From Chloroflexota bacterium (GTDB taxonomy: Bacteria; Chloroflexota; Dehalococcoidia; SM23-28-2; RBG-16-64-32): a stretch of DNA of 64,000 bases. Where the stretch lies: positions 1 through 64,000 of the forward strand of contig JAJCYV010000008.1 in NCBI GenBank assembly GCA_029262695.1. The letters are read 5' to 3'. The position numbers and the translations under genes are program-made. Positions 43,601-51,403 of this stretch are shown here, piece after piece; position 1 is the stretch's first letter; the number at the start of each line of letters is the position of its first letter. The notes below the pieces were generated by a model, which was not told where the DNA came from, searched no databases, and was given only the letters and a program-made list of their open reading frames with translations.

Positions 43601-44188
43601 GAAGACGTCGACGATGCCGCCGCGCCGGCTCGCCTCGCCCGTTTGCTGCACGAGCGGTTCCATCGCGTAGCCCAGGCGCGCCAGCTGCCGCAGCAGCGAT
43701 TCCATATCGGGCTTCTGCCCAGGGCGCAAATCGAGCACGGAGCGCGCCACGTCGTCCGGCGAGATCGTGCGCTGGGCCAGCGCCAGCGCCGACGCCACGA
43801 TCACACAGCGTCGCTCCTCGGCCAGCGCGACGACGGCGTTCAGGCGATCGCGCACTGTCTCCCGGTCGGGCGCGAGCCGCTCGTATGGCAGCGCGTCACG
43901 CTCCGGGAAGAGGAGTACGCGCTCGGCCCCGCCGATGGGCGGGCCGAGCCAGGCCGCGATTTCCTCGGCGAGCACTTCAGCGCGGGCCGGGCGTCCGGTG
44001 AGGACGATGACGGGCCGTTCTTCGTCCGCCACGAGCGCGGCGAGCGCGGCGGGCTTGGCGGCGTCGCGAACGCCGGCGACGGCGCGCGCGGAACTGCCCC
44101 GCCCAGATGGGCGAAGCAGCGCCTCTCGCAGGCGCTCCAGGCCGGCCGTTTCGCCGATGATCGGGAGTAGTGCAGAAAGGTCCATCAT
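40622..44188 (-). CDS. mfd: transcription-repair coupling factor Mfd
   Basis: 1188-residue ATPase that removes stalled RNA polymerase and recruits UvrA. The UvrB-homology module occupies about 1-350, and the RNA-polymerase-interacting Tudor-like domain about 500-570 (GAYVVHIDHGIGRFAGL). RecG-like translocase motors follow: Walker A GDVGYGKTE (about 659), DEEQRFGV (about 757), and the arginine-containing QLRGRVGRG. The C-terminal TRCF domain is about 1010-1110. Length matches the family. The start at ATG 44188 (or 44185) lacks a clear Shine-Dalgarno. Confidence 0.96.
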   Translation of the reverse strand: MMDLSALLPIIGETAGLERLREALLRPSGRGSSARAVAGVRDAAKPAALAALVADEERPVIVLTGRPARAEVLAEEIAAWLGPPIGGAERVLLFPERDALPYERLAPDRETVRDRLNAVVALAEERRCVIVASALALAQRTISPDDVARSVLDLRPGQKPDMESLLRQLARLGYAMEPLVQQTGEASRRGGIVDVFPPTERAPLRIEFFGDEIESIRTFSASTQRTSSAIEEARIVPAQELLPSEAGDWLAPLSKLGLKKMPDEARERIEEELTLLRDGASFKERDFYVQFLAPCSLLDHLPAGSLLVVDEEADVQTAIEEAEAQGEATRKELEAAGEIPYGLPPALEKWPEARRQIEATGRVLTLARWAMPVEGQADATDGDAIRLPFRGPAAFAGQLRKLATEVAQGVQSGRRFVIVSQQAERLAELIEEQDAHATVSGDLTSPPPKLSLVQGSLQEGWKLGPDGSPPGGEAGELTLLTDSEVFGFVKQRRAPPKKAVNREAFLADLTQGAYVVHIDHGIGRFAGLIRRTIDGNEREYLELHYAEGDRLFVPTDQLDRVSRYIGPSDKQPTPTRLGAGDWQRAKQRARRAVAALAKDLLQLYASREVMPGYAYPPDSAWQAELDASFPYVETSDQLAAISAVKHDMESPRPMDRLVCGDVGYGKTEVALRAAFKVVMDGKQVAVLVPTTVLAQQHYNTFRERLAAFPVRIEVLSRLRSDAEQKRIVESLPQGTTDIVIGTHRMLQKDIRFQDLGLVVIDEEQRFGVAHKEFLKEMRRDVDVLTLSATPIPRTLYMALGGIRDMSTMETPPEERLPIKTYVSQTDDRLIREAIARELERGGQIYFVHNRVHNIEMIARKLRDLAPEARLGIGHGQMDERELARAMDDFTHGRTDVLVCTTIIESGLDIPNVNTIIINQADRLGLAQLYQLRGRVGRGAHRAYAYLLYEKNKRLTETAKARLQTIFEATELGAGFQIAQRDLEIRGAGNLLGGEQSGYMAAIGFDLYVKLLSGAVERMRSLMRGETPPPESEGMEVSIDLPLSAHLPPSYVPDLNLRLAVYQRLSAAEDPEAVDAISQEMTDRFGEPPPLARNLLYVVTLRSLAKLAGVQSIIAEGAAAVVKMAAGETLPAAALEETAPRGVQVGRTMMHVDLDEGWQERLRLALELLAAARTAEDAENAGEALVDIN

Positions 44189-44207
44189 TGGGTGAACAAC
44201 GCTTTTA

Positions 44208-44231
44208 GGGGCCTCGACCGGTCGAGGCCCC
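44208..44231. repeat. perfect 24-bp palindrome between pth and mfd
   Basis: GGGGCCTCGACC / GGTCGAGGCCCC, 12-bp arms without spacer. There is no T-run on the minus strand, so it may be a weak terminator, an RNA-stability hairpin or a protein site. Confidence 0.65.
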
Positions 44232-44284
44232 TTCGGCGGACTATTCGCTTGTCGCTATTGTAGCCCGTCGCAACCAGTGTTGCG

Positions 44285-44875
44285 TCAGGTGTTGTACTCG
44301 TTCATCGCTGCCTCGACGCCTTCCGTGATGATCAGCTCCACCGCTTCCGTCGCTCGGCTGGCGGCGTCCTGCAGCGTCTTCACCATCTCCGGCGCGGGGT
44401 CGCTCAGTACATAGTCCGCCACGTGTTCCGGCTCCCACGTTGGCTTGCCCTCGACGTGCGGGCGGCCGATGCCGACGCGAATGCGCGCGAAGACCTGGCT
44501 CCCGGCGGCGGCGATGATCGATTTGATCCCGTTGTGGCCGCCGCTGCCACCGCTGGCCTTGATGCGCACGCGGCCCGCTGGCAGGTCGAGTTCGTCGTAG
44601 ACGACGATGAGGTGCGTCGGGTCGATCTTCCAGCGGCGCAGGGCCGGGCCGATCGCCTCGCCGCTCTTGTTCACGTACGTCCGCGGCTTGAGCAGGACGA
44701 CCGGCGTGCCGCGCACCTCACCCTCGCCCAGCGTGGCCAGCGTCTTCGCTTTGATCTTGATGCCGTGTTGCCGCGCCAGGCGGTTGATGCACCAGTAGCC
44801 GACGTTGTGACGGTTGTGGGAATACTCGGCGCCGGGATTGCCCAGGCCGGCGATCAGCCAGCGGTCATTGGCCAC
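44285..44875 (-). CDS. pth: peptidyl-tRNA hydrolase
   Basis: 196-residue enzyme that frees tRNA from peptidyl-tRNA. Catalytic His in NRHNVGYWCINRL, substrate loop PRTYVNKSGEA, and the Asp-containing YDELDLPAGRVRIKASGGSGGHNGIKSI are conserved. The start is GTG 44875, 6 bases after TAGAAT (44882-44887), so the message looks leaderless. Four GACAGGT heptamers lie directly upstream of the -10. Followed by a palindrome and mfd. Confidence 0.95.
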   Translation of the reverse strand: MANDRWLIAGLGNPGAEYSHNRHNVGYWCINRLARQHGIKIKAKTLATLGEGEVRGTPVVLLKPRTYVNKSGEAIGPALRRWKIDPTHLIVVYDELDLPAGRVRIKASGGSGGHNGIKSIIAAAGSQVFARIRVGIGRPHVEGKPTWEPEHVADYVLSDPAPEMVKTLQDAASRATEAVELIITEGVEAAMNEYNT

Positions 44876-44881
44876 GCCGCC

Positions 44882-44887
44882 ATTCTA
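44882..44887 (-). promoter_or_regulatory. -10 box of leaderless pth promoter
   Basis: TAGAAT on the minus strand, 6 bases before GTG 44875 and adjoining CCTGTCTCC and the heptamer array. Confidence 0.6.
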
Positions 44888-44892
44888 CGGGA

Positions 44893-44920
44893 GACAGGTG
44901 ACAGGTGACAGGTGACAGGT
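44893..44920. repeat. heptanucleotide tandem repeat (GACAGGT)x4
   Basis: Four perfect copies of GACAGGT, 5 bases upstream of the pth -10 box when read on the minus strand as CCTGTCA units. Confidence 0.9.
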
Positions 44921-44945
44921 GAGGAGTGTCGCGCGACGATGTCGG

Positions 44946-46190
44946 TTACGGAGCAGGCTCGTCCTCGCTCTGTGTCTGCGCGGCGCCGCGTATCGCCCGG
45001 TGCAGCACGTCAGCCAGCTTCTCGAGCGCGTCCCGAGTCGCAGACTCGCCGTCCTCGCCGCCGCCCTGCACGTGATCGAGTATCGGGTCGAGCAGTGTGC
45101 TGATGCGCGCTTCGAGGAGGAACCTTCGCAGGTAGCCGACGAGATCATCATCCAGGACTTCGGTCAGCGTCGTGATCTGGGCTGCCTGCACCACCTTGAG
45201 GAAGCGCTCGACGCGTGGGTCGCTGCTGCGCTCCAGGATCGCCTGGACGGCCACGGAGGAGAGCCGGCTCAACTGCCGCTCGATAGACTGCGAGAGCCGT
45301 TTCAGTACGGCGCCGGCGGCCTCGGCGTGATCGGCCGCGCCCAGCCGCAGCTTGCAGCCGGGGCAGACGGTCGCCGTGTTCAGGGCTTCTGCGAGATCGG
45401 CTTCCACCTCGCAGGCTGTTGTCGCTTCGATCAACTCTTCGTAGACGCCGATCGTCGCCTCGCCCACCGGCGCGCCGAGTTCCACCAGGCTGTTCAGGCG
45501 CGTTAGCGCCTGCACGTCGCGCCGTGCTTCCAGAAGCCGCGCGTGCAGACGCGAAGATGCCGTCCAGTACGCCGCGTGGAAGTCTTCGTAGCGGCGTGAG
45601 TAGACGCCCCGGAAGTGGTTGAACGCCAGCTCCGCCGTGCGCATTCGCTGTGGGCCGGTGACGAATGAGCCGTAGGCAGCGTTCTCCTCGGCGACCGCGC
45701 GCTCGGTCGTCGGTCCCCGCTGTCCCCTGCGGGCGCGCTCCCGGTCGGCGACGAGGACGCCGAACGAAACCTGCCCGTCGGCGATCGCGCGGTCCAACGC
45801 CAGTTCCCGTTCGGACTCCGGCACGAACGCCTCTTCCAGGTAGCGCCGCATCTCCGCGACGGCTGTCGCGCCCTTCGGGTCGGCCGCGAACGCGCGCAGA
45901 GCGTAGATGTCCTCGGCCAGGGCGTCGGGCTCCGCGTGGCAGATGTAGGCGGCGTCGGCGAGCGCGTCCTCGTTCGCGCGGGCCAGCGGAGCGAGGCGCT
46001 CCACGAGGTCGCGGCAGGCGTCGTGACGGCGCTGTCCTGCCGCCGCGAGAAGCTCGCGGATCCTGCCTGCCATATCGGCCACCGTCAGGTCCTGTTGTTC
46101 GGGTGCGGTCAGCGCGTAGGCGAGGACTTCGACGGGGTCGTACGTCTCCGGTGCGCTCGAACGGGCGATTGGGGTCGGTGACTGTGGCAC
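44946..46190 (-). CDS. uncharacterised helical 414-aa protein with CPGC motif
   Basis: Starts at GTG 46190 with AGGAGGTG upstream. Almost wholly alpha-helical and Ala/Glu/Arg-rich. A single CxxC (VCPGCKLRLGA) lies at about residue 287 after a loop LNSLVELGAPVGEATIGVYEEL, and a charged region is at about 140-170. No signal peptide or membrane helix. The combination faintly recalls the C-terminal part of DUF6079 proteins from defence-type loci, but the large ATPase part is absent and no such genes lie nearby. Function unknown. It follows the cysteine desulfurase gene on the same strand. Confidence 0.7.
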   Translation of the reverse strand: MPQSPTPIARSSAPETYDPVEVLAYALTAPEQQDLTVADMAGRIRELLAAAGQRRHDACRDLVERLAPLARANEDALADAAYICHAEPDALAEDIYALRAFAADPKGATAVAEMRRYLEEAFVPESERELALDRAIADGQVSFGVLVADRERARRGQRGPTTERAVAEENAAYGSFVTGPQRMRTAELAFNHFRGVYSRRYEDFHAAYWTASSRLHARLLEARRDVQALTRLNSLVELGAPVGEATIGVYEELIEATTACEVEADLAEALNTATVCPGCKLRLGAADHAEAAGAVLKRLSQSIERQLSRLSSVAVQAILERSSDPRVERFLKVVQAAQITTLTEVLDDDLVGYLRRFLLEARISTLLDPILDHVQGGGEDGESATRDALEKLADVLHRAIRGAAQTQSEDEPAP

Positions 46191-46249
46191 GTGGCCACCT
46201 CCTGTCGTGCGGAGGGCTCAGTTCGATGGGGCGATGATAGTGAGCGACC

Positions 46250-47464
46250 TCAGGTCGGGGCAAGGCCCAAGTGGCGCTGTTCTTCGCGACCGGCGACGGC
46301 CCGCGACTCCGCCACGATGTTCGGCAGGGCGGAGAGGACGCGCTCCATCTCCTGTGCCGTGTTCTCCGGGCCGGGTGTGAGGCGGAGCGCGCCGACCGCG
46401 CGTCGCAACGGCATGCCGGTGGCCGTCAGCACGTGCGAGGGTTCCCACGTCGCCGCCGAGTTGCAGGCACTGCCGGCGCTTGCCGCGATGCCCAACCTGT
46501 CGAGTGCGTCGAGCATCGTGTCGGAGCGTGCGCCCTCAAAGCTGAAGTGCGCGTTGTTCGGCAGGCGCATCTCGGGATGGCCGGTCAGCTCCGCCCCGTC
46601 GATCGTGCGCAGGACGCCTTCGACCAGCTGCGTGGTCAGGCCGCGGCAGACGCTCGTGTACTCGTCGCGGCGCGCCCGTACTTCTGCCAGGGCCGTCGCC
46701 GTGCCGATGATCGAGGCCACGTTCTCCGTTCCCGCGCGGCGCTGGCGTTCCTGGCCGCCGCCGCTCATCTGCGCCAGAAATGGCGTGCCGCGGCGCATGT
46801 AGAGCACGCCTGCGCCCTTGGGCCCCCCGAACTTGTGCGCCGATAGGCTAAGCAAGTCGACGCCCAGCCGGTCGACGTCCAGATCGATCGCGTTCGCGCC
46901 CTGCACAGCGTCCGTGTGCAGCGCGACGCTGCGTCCAAGGGACTTCGCCCGTGCACGCACGACGCGCGAGATTTCCGCGAGCGGTTCGATCGTCCCGATC
47001 TCGTTGTTGGCGAGCATGACGCTCACGAGCACCGTGCGTTCGTCCATCGCCTCGGCGATAGCGTCCGGACTGACGATGCCGTAGCGGTCGACGGGCGCGT
47101 GCGTCACCGAGAAGCCGAACTTCTCCATGTATTCGCAGGAGTGGAGGACGGCGTGGTGCTCGATCGTCGTCGTGACGATGTGATCGCCGAGGCCGGCCTG
47201 CTTCTGCGCCGACGCCACGCCCTTGATCGCCGCGTTGATCGATTCCGAACCGGGGCCCGTGAAGATGATCTCACGCGGCCGCGCGCCAAGGAGCGAGGCG
47301 ACGGTCGAGCGGGCGCCGTCGATCGCCCGGGCGGCCTGGCGGCCGAGCGCGTAGTTGCCGGACGGGTTCCCGAAGTGCCCCTCTAGGTAGGGGAGCATCG
47401 CCTCCAGCGCTTTCGGCTGTAGCTGCGTTGTGGCGGCGTGGTCCAGGTAGATGCTCGTCTTCAT
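46250..47464 (-). CDS. cysteine desulfurase (IscS/NifS family)
   Basis: 404 residues from ATG 47464, opening MKTSIYLDHAATT; the frame extends to 47497 without support. PLP-Lys lies in LSAHKFGGPKGAGVLYMRRG, catalytic Cys in SAGSACNS, and the PLP His in TTIEHHAV. It removes sulfur from cysteine for Fe-S clusters or tRNA thiolation. There is no IscU, SufE or mnmA next to it, so the acceptor is unknown. The longer C-terminus resembles group I enzymes. TTGTCA-15-TATCGC may be its promoter. Confidence 0.93.
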   Translation of the reverse strand: MKTSIYLDHAATTQLQPKALEAMLPYLEGHFGNPSGNYALGRQAARAIDGARSTVASLLGARPREIIFTGPGSESINAAIKGVASAQKQAGLGDHIVTTTIEHHAVLHSCEYMEKFGFSVTHAPVDRYGIVSPDAIAEAMDERTVLVSVMLANNEIGTIEPLAEISRVVRARAKSLGRSVALHTDAVQGANAIDLDVDRLGVDLLSLSAHKFGGPKGAGVLYMRRGTPFLAQMSGGGQERQRRAGTENVASIIGTATALAEVRARRDEYTSVCRGLTTQLVEGVLRTIDGAELTGHPEMRLPNNAHFSFEGARSDTMLDALDRLGIAASAGSACNSAATWEPSHVLTATGMPLRRAVGALRLTPGPENTAQEMERVLSALPNIVAESRAVAGREEQRHLGLAPT

Positions 47465-47542
47465 CGTGTTGCGATACCGGGGCGGGGTATGTGACAAGGG
47501 TATCGCTGGGCAGCATCGCCTGTCAAAGTGCTCCGGGCGTCG

Positions 47543-48355
47543 TTAGCGGCTGAGCAGGCCAGCATCGAGGACGAACTCTGAGCCGGTGACGTAGCGCGCG
47601 CGGTCCGACGCCAGGAAGAGGACGGCCTCTGCGACGTCTTCGGCCTCGACCCAGGGTACCGGCAGCAGGTTGCCGGCTGAGCGCTCGGCGATCTCCTGAG
47701 GCGTTGCGCCTTCCAGGGCCGCGAGTCCGTCGTTCATCGGGGTGTTCACGCCGGTGGGGTGGATCGAGATGACGCGGATGCCGTGTCCGGCGAGTTCAAG
47801 CGCCCAGGACTTGCTGAGGCCCGTCAGTCCCCACTTGGACGCGGCGTAGTGGCTGAGCCGGCCCATTCCGCGCAGGCCGGCGATCGACGAGTTGTTGATG
47901 ATGACGCCCGAGCCCTGCTCGATCATCACCGGGATCACGCGCCGCCCCACCAGCCAGGCGCCTTTCAGGTTGATGTCGATCATCGCGTCCCACTCGTCTT
48001 CGCTGAGCTCGTGCGAGTAGCCGTAGGCGCAGATTCCGGCGTTGTTGAAGAGGATGTCGATGCGCCCCAGGGAAGCCGTTGTCCCGCTTACCGCCGCCGT
48101 GACCGCCGCGTCGTCGCGCACGTCGCCTTCGAAGGTCAGGCACTCCGCGCCAATCTTGCGGCACTCCTCCTGCAGGCTCGACAGGTCCTCGCCGCTGCCC
48201 ATCTCGTAGCCGGGGTACGCCAGCGGCCCGGCGACGTCGAACGCTGCGACGTTCGCGCCGGCCCTCGCCAGCGCCAGCGCCGTGGCCCGGCCCTGTCCGT
48301 GCGCGGCGCCCGTGATGAAGGCGACCTTGCCTTCGAACTCGCGCTCGTCAGTCAC
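47543..48355 (-). CDS. mycofactocin-type SDR oxidoreductase
   Basis: 270 residues. Cofactor loop TGAAHGQGRA with Gln-Gly, then the long insert after strand 2 (FDVAGPLAYPGYEMGSGEDLSSLQEECRK region) and DVRD, are hallmarks of mycofactocin-coupled SDRs whose NAD is held non-exchangeably. Catalytic Ser in NNSSIAG and YAASK are present. GTG start 48355 overlaps the stop of the preceding AhpD-like gene by four bases. No mycofactocin biosynthesis gene is in the window. Confidence 0.85.
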   Translation of the reverse strand: MTDEREFEGKVAFITGAAHGQGRATALALARAGANVAAFDVAGPLAYPGYEMGSGEDLSSLQEECRKIGAECLTFEGDVRDDAAVTAAVSGTTASLGRIDILFNNAGICAYGYSHELSEDEWDAMIDINLKGAWLVGRRVIPVMIEQGSGVIINNSSIAGLRGMGRLSHYAASKWGLTGLSKSWALELAGHGIRVISIHPTGVNTPMNDGLAALEGATPQEIAERSAGNLLPVPWVEAEDVAEAVLFLASDRARYVTGSEFVLDAGLLSR

Positions 48356-48903
48356 CCGGCGGCTCCGTGCGCCCGCGCGCCGGGCTTGCGGTAGCCCTCC
48401 AGGTACTCGTCCAGGTCGACCTCGAGCGCGTTGTTGAAGACGTTCGTCGCCACCATCATCGCCCCGAACGCCGTCAGCGCGACGATCTGCTCGGTCGTGA
48501 ATTCGGCGGCGAGGCGCGCGTAGACGTCGTCGGACACTCGCGAACGCTGCGTTGAAAGAGATCGCCCGAACTCGATGAGTAACTCCTCACGCTCGCTCAG
48601 GTCGAGGTGGTCCGGGTCGTCGCCGGCATCGACCAGGTGGCGCCTGAAGTACGTCGAGCAGACGAGGCAGTCGGTCTCCGCCGAGATCGCGTGGAGGAAG
48701 ATGTTCGTAGGGCGCGCCCCGAGGAACGGCACGACGACGTCCGCCAGCGGATAGAACTCCATCAGTGCGTGGTAGGCCGGCAGCGAGTGCAGCAGAGTGC
48801 GCTTCATGTTGGTCATGCGGCCGTACCGCCTGACGCCGTCGTCGTGCGCGGCCCGCTGCTCGGCGTTTGCGTCCTCGGGTTCGATTGTTGGTATACGTGC
48901 CAT
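48352..48903 (-). CDS. carboxymuconolactone decarboxylase/AhpD-like protein
   Basis: 183-residue all-helical protein of the CMD superfamily. The redox-type CLVCSTYFRRH (CxxC followed by His after five residues) fits the AhpD-like subgroup acting as a thiol peroxidase or disulfide carrier. The decarboxylase role is less likely. Overlap with the mycofactocin-type SDR suggests joint function in the same oxidation step. ATG 48903 has AGGAGGCG upstream. Confidence 0.83.
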   Translation of the reverse strand: MARIPTIEPEDANAEQRAAHDDGVRRYGRMTNMKRTLLHSLPAYHALMEFYPLADVVVPFLGARPTNIFLHAISAETDCLVCSTYFRRHLVDAGDDPDHLDLSEREELLIEFGRSLSTQRSRVSDDVYARLAAEFTTEQIVALTAFGAMMVATNVFNNALEVDLDEYLEGYRKPGARAHGAAG

Positions 48904-48973
48904 GATCGCCTCCTACAGCAGCCGAGTTTACCCTGCGCCGTCAAGCGCTGTCAGTGGGCCTGATGTGGGTGCT

Positions 48974-49005
48974 CCGTTCATGGTTCGATACCTCACCACG
49001 AACGG
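48974..49005. repeat. REP-like hairpin, orientation A
   Basis: CCGTTCATGG / CCACGAACGG arms (one mismatch) around TTCGATACCTCA. The loop is nearly the reverse complement of that at 49072-49101. Confidence 0.65.
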
Positions 49006-49071
49006 GACGGGGCTCCTCCGCCCATCCTGAGGCTCTCGATGTATCGCTCGATCGCCTCTGCGGTCTCTCCC

Positions 49072-49101
49072 CGTTCGCCCTGCGGTATCGATGGGCGAAC
49101 G
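49072..49101. repeat. REP-like hairpin, orientation B
   Basis: CGTTCGCCC / GGGCGAACG arms around TGCGGTATCGAT. It abuts the stop codon of the acyl-CoA synthetase alpha gene and is head-to-head with the copy at 48974; a degenerate third copy lies near 49023-49041. Confidence 0.7.
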
Positions 49102-50532
49102 CTACGCGCCGTCGCGGCGTGCCCAGTAGGCGGTGGTGCGCGAGAGGGCGCGGGCGGCGGCGTGGAAGCTCGTGAAGGCTGCGACGCCGCGGTCCAGGAG
49201 CTTGCGCCGCACGTCGGCCATGACGTCTTCGACATGGCTCGGGTGCGTGACGGCGAGGAACGGCTTGGCGGAGCGCTCGCGCTGCTCGGAAAGGATGTCG
49301 AGGAGCCCGTCCATCATCGATGGGTTGTCGCGCAGGCGGCGGGCGATGAAAGTACCGCTGACCTCCATCGCGATCGCGTCCACGTTCTCGTCGTCGTCCA
49401 GGATCTCGAACAGCTTCTTGAGGTTGCCGGGCACGAAGCCCATGCCGATCGTGCCGCCGGCGTCCAGCGGGTTGCGGTAGCTGCCGCCGATGATGTTGAA
49501 GAACGACGCCAGCTTCTCGTATGAGGCCGGCGTCAGCAGCGGCACGTCCATCCCTTCGCGCTCGAAGGCGTCGGTGATGACGACGGACTGACCGCCGGTC
49601 ATCGCCACGAGGCCCATCCGCTTTCCCGTCGCCGGCTTGCAGTAGACGAGCGCCTTCACGGCGTCGATCGTCTCATCCAGGTCATCGGTCTCGATGACGC
49701 CGGCCTGTCGCATCGCCGCGCTCCAGACTTCGGGCGCGGCCGCCAGCGACGCCGTGTGCGAGTAAACGGCACGAGAGCCCGCTGTGTTCGTCCCGCCGCG
49801 CCAGACGACGACCGGCTTGCGCGCGGCGGCCGCCTTCAGCGAGCGCAACAGGCGCGGGCCGTCCCTGGTGCCCTCGATGTAGATGGCGATGACGTCCGTC
49901 TCGGCGTCCTGGGCGAGGTAGTCGATGTAATCGGGAGCATCGAGGAGGACGGCGTTGCCGAAAGAGACTGTCTTCGAGCACTTGATGCCGTGCGTCGCGC
50001 CGATGAGCGAGAAGTTGATGCAGTGAGTGCCGCTCTGGCTGATGAAGCCGACGTTGCCGGCGTCGCCGTGGTCCTGGTCCGGACTGTGACGCACGCCGAG
50101 CCGCCGGTTGTGGATGCCCATGCAGTTGGGGCCGATTAGCAGCAGGTCGTTCTCGCGGGCGATCTCGGTGACCTGCCGCTGCGCCTCTATGCCTTCTTCC
50201 GTTTCCGTCTCAGCGAAGCCGGATGTGAAGAGCGACACCGCGCCGACGTTCTTCTTCGCGCAGTCGGCGATGATGCGCGCGGCGACGGGCCGGGGAACGG
50301 CGCAGATCACGTAGTCGATGTCGTCAGGAATCTCCGCCAGGCTGGCGTAGTTCGGTACTTCGAGCGCCTCGATGCCGGGGATCTCAGCCGGATCGATCTG
50401 CACGGAGTACAGCTTGCCGGTGAACGCTTTCATCGAGTGCAGCCACATGTAGCCCATCGCCCGCTTGTCGCCGACAACGGCCACGGTCTTCGGGTTGAAG
50501 GCGCGATCGAGGCGCTGCGTGAGATCGGGCAC
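49102..50532 (-). CDS. ADP-forming acyl-CoA synthetase, CoA-binding/ligase (alpha) subunit
   Basis: 476 residues starting at GTG 50532. The CoA-binding Rossmann region (AVVGDKRAMGYMW) is followed by succinyl-CoA-ligase-like domains with GPNCMGIHN, FISQSGTH and the catalytic-His region AGSRAVYSHTASLA. It couples acyl-CoA hydrolysis to ATP formation, or activates acids using ATP. The ATP-grasp partner is the upstream gene, separated by 110 bases with two hairpins. The substrate acid is unknown. Confidence 0.85.
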   Translation of the reverse strand: MPDLTQRLDRAFNPKTVAVVGDKRAMGYMWLHSMKAFTGKLYSVQIDPAEIPGIEALEVPNYASLAEIPDDIDYVICAVPRPVAARIIADCAKKNVGAVSLFTSGFAETETEEGIEAQRQVTEIARENDLLLIGPNCMGIHNRRLGVRHSPDQDHGDAGNVGFISQSGTHCINFSLIGATHGIKCSKTVSFGNAVLLDAPDYIDYLAQDAETDVIAIYIEGTRDGPRLLRSLKAAAARKPVVVWRGGTNTAGSRAVYSHTASLAAAPEVWSAAMRQAGVIETDDLDETIDAVKALVYCKPATGKRMGLVAMTGGQSVVITDAFEREGMDVPLLTPASYEKLASFFNIIGGSYRNPLDAGGTIGMGFVPGNLKKLFEILDDDENVDAIAMEVSGTFIARRLRDNPSMMDGLLDILSEQRERSAKPFLAVTHPSHVEDVMADVRRKLLDRGVAAFTSFHAAARALSRTTAYWARRDGA

Positions 50533-50546
50533 GGTTACTTCCGTAC

Positions 50547-50568
50547 GGACATGCCTTCAGGCTTGTCC
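50547..50568. repeat. short hairpin repeat, 2-nt loop
   Basis: GGACATGCCT-TC-AGGCTTGTCC (one mismatch), between acyl-CoA synthetase subunit genes. Confidence 0.65.
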
Positions 50569-50620
50569 GAAGGGGCTGGGGAGGGGCAGGCAGGCGCTCG
50601 CACCAGAACTACCGCCTTTC

Positions 50621-50642
50621 GGACAGAGCTTCAGCTCTGTCC
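50621..50642. repeat. short hairpin repeat, 2-nt loop
   Basis: GGACAGAGCT-TC-AGCTCTGTCC, perfect 10-bp arms, followed by CTACG. It is 74 bases from the copy at 50547 and abuts the beta-subunit stop. Confidence 0.75.
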
Positions 50643-51347
50643 CTACGTGGTCTCTCCAACGACGATGCGCGCGTCCACGGCGATGCAGCCATCCTTGTAG
50701 GCGAAGACGGGGTTCAGGTCCAGCTCCTCCACCTGTGGGTTCGCTTCCGCGAAGGCGGAGAGCTTGAGCAGGAGGCCGGCCAGGGCGCTGATGTCCGCCG
50801 GCTCGCCCCCGCGCACGCCGTCGAGGATGGCCCGGCCGTTGATCTCGTCGATCATCTCGCGGGCGTCGCGATCTTCCAGCGGTACGATGCGGAAGGAGAC
50901 GTCCTTCAGGACCTCGACGAAGATTCCGCCGAGCCCGAACATGAGCACCGGGCCGAACTGCGGGTCCTTGCTCATGCCGGCGATTACCTCGGTGCCGGCG
51001 CGCGCCATCGCCTGCACGGCGATGCCCTCAATGCGGGCCTTCGGCTGGTGCTCCTTTACGGCGGTGAGGATGTCGTCGTACGCCGCGCGCACCGCCGCCT
51101 CGTCTTCGAGGCCAACTTTGACGCCGCCGATGTCGGACTTATGCGTGACGTCCGGCGAAACGATCTTGAGCACGGCCGGGAAGCCGGCCTTCGCCGCCGC
51201 CGTCGCTGCTTCGTCGGCCGAAGTCGCCAGAGTTGCCTCGGCTACGGGGATACCGGCGGCGGCGAGGATCTGCTTCGACTCGATCTCGGTGAGTACGGAG
51301 CGGTCCTCACTTCGGGCGCGCTCAATCGCTTCGGAGAGGGTAACCAT
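50643..51347 (-). CDS. ADP-forming acyl-CoA synthetase, ATP-grasp (beta) subunit
   Basis: 234 residues. ATP-grasp fold with GIPVAEATLATSADEAA, the nucleotide-contact VLKIVSPDVTHKSDIGGV, and the later GLGGIFVEVLKDVSFR and DLNPVF. It binds ATP/ADP and receives phosphate from the alpha-subunit His. The frame runs to ATG 51362, but TATGAT (51358-51363) overlaps it, so ATG 51347, 10 bases on, is preferred. It precedes the alpha-subunit gene in the same direction. Confidence 0.86.
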   Translation of the reverse strand: MVTLSEAIERARSEDRSVLTEIESKQILAAAGIPVAEATLATSADEAATAAAKAGFPAVLKIVSPDVTHKSDIGGVKVGLEDEAAVRAAYDDILTAVKEHQPKARIEGIAVQAMARAGTEVIAGMSKDPQFGPVLMFGLGGIFVEVLKDVSFRIVPLEDRDAREMIDEINGRAILDGVRGGEPADISALAGLLLKLSAFAEANPQVEELDLNPVFAYKDGCIAVDARIVVGETT

Positions 51348-51403
51348 GGGCGGCGCCATCATACGTAGCCTGCGCGGTAACGGTCAACGCGGGGCAAGAA
51401 GAA

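Noticed and set aside
44208-44231. Rho-independent terminator of pth
   Set aside because: The stem is perfect, but no T-run follows on the minus strand, so it is listed only as a palindrome.
44893-44920. CRISPR array
   Set aside because: The units are 7 bases, directly adjacent and without spacers.
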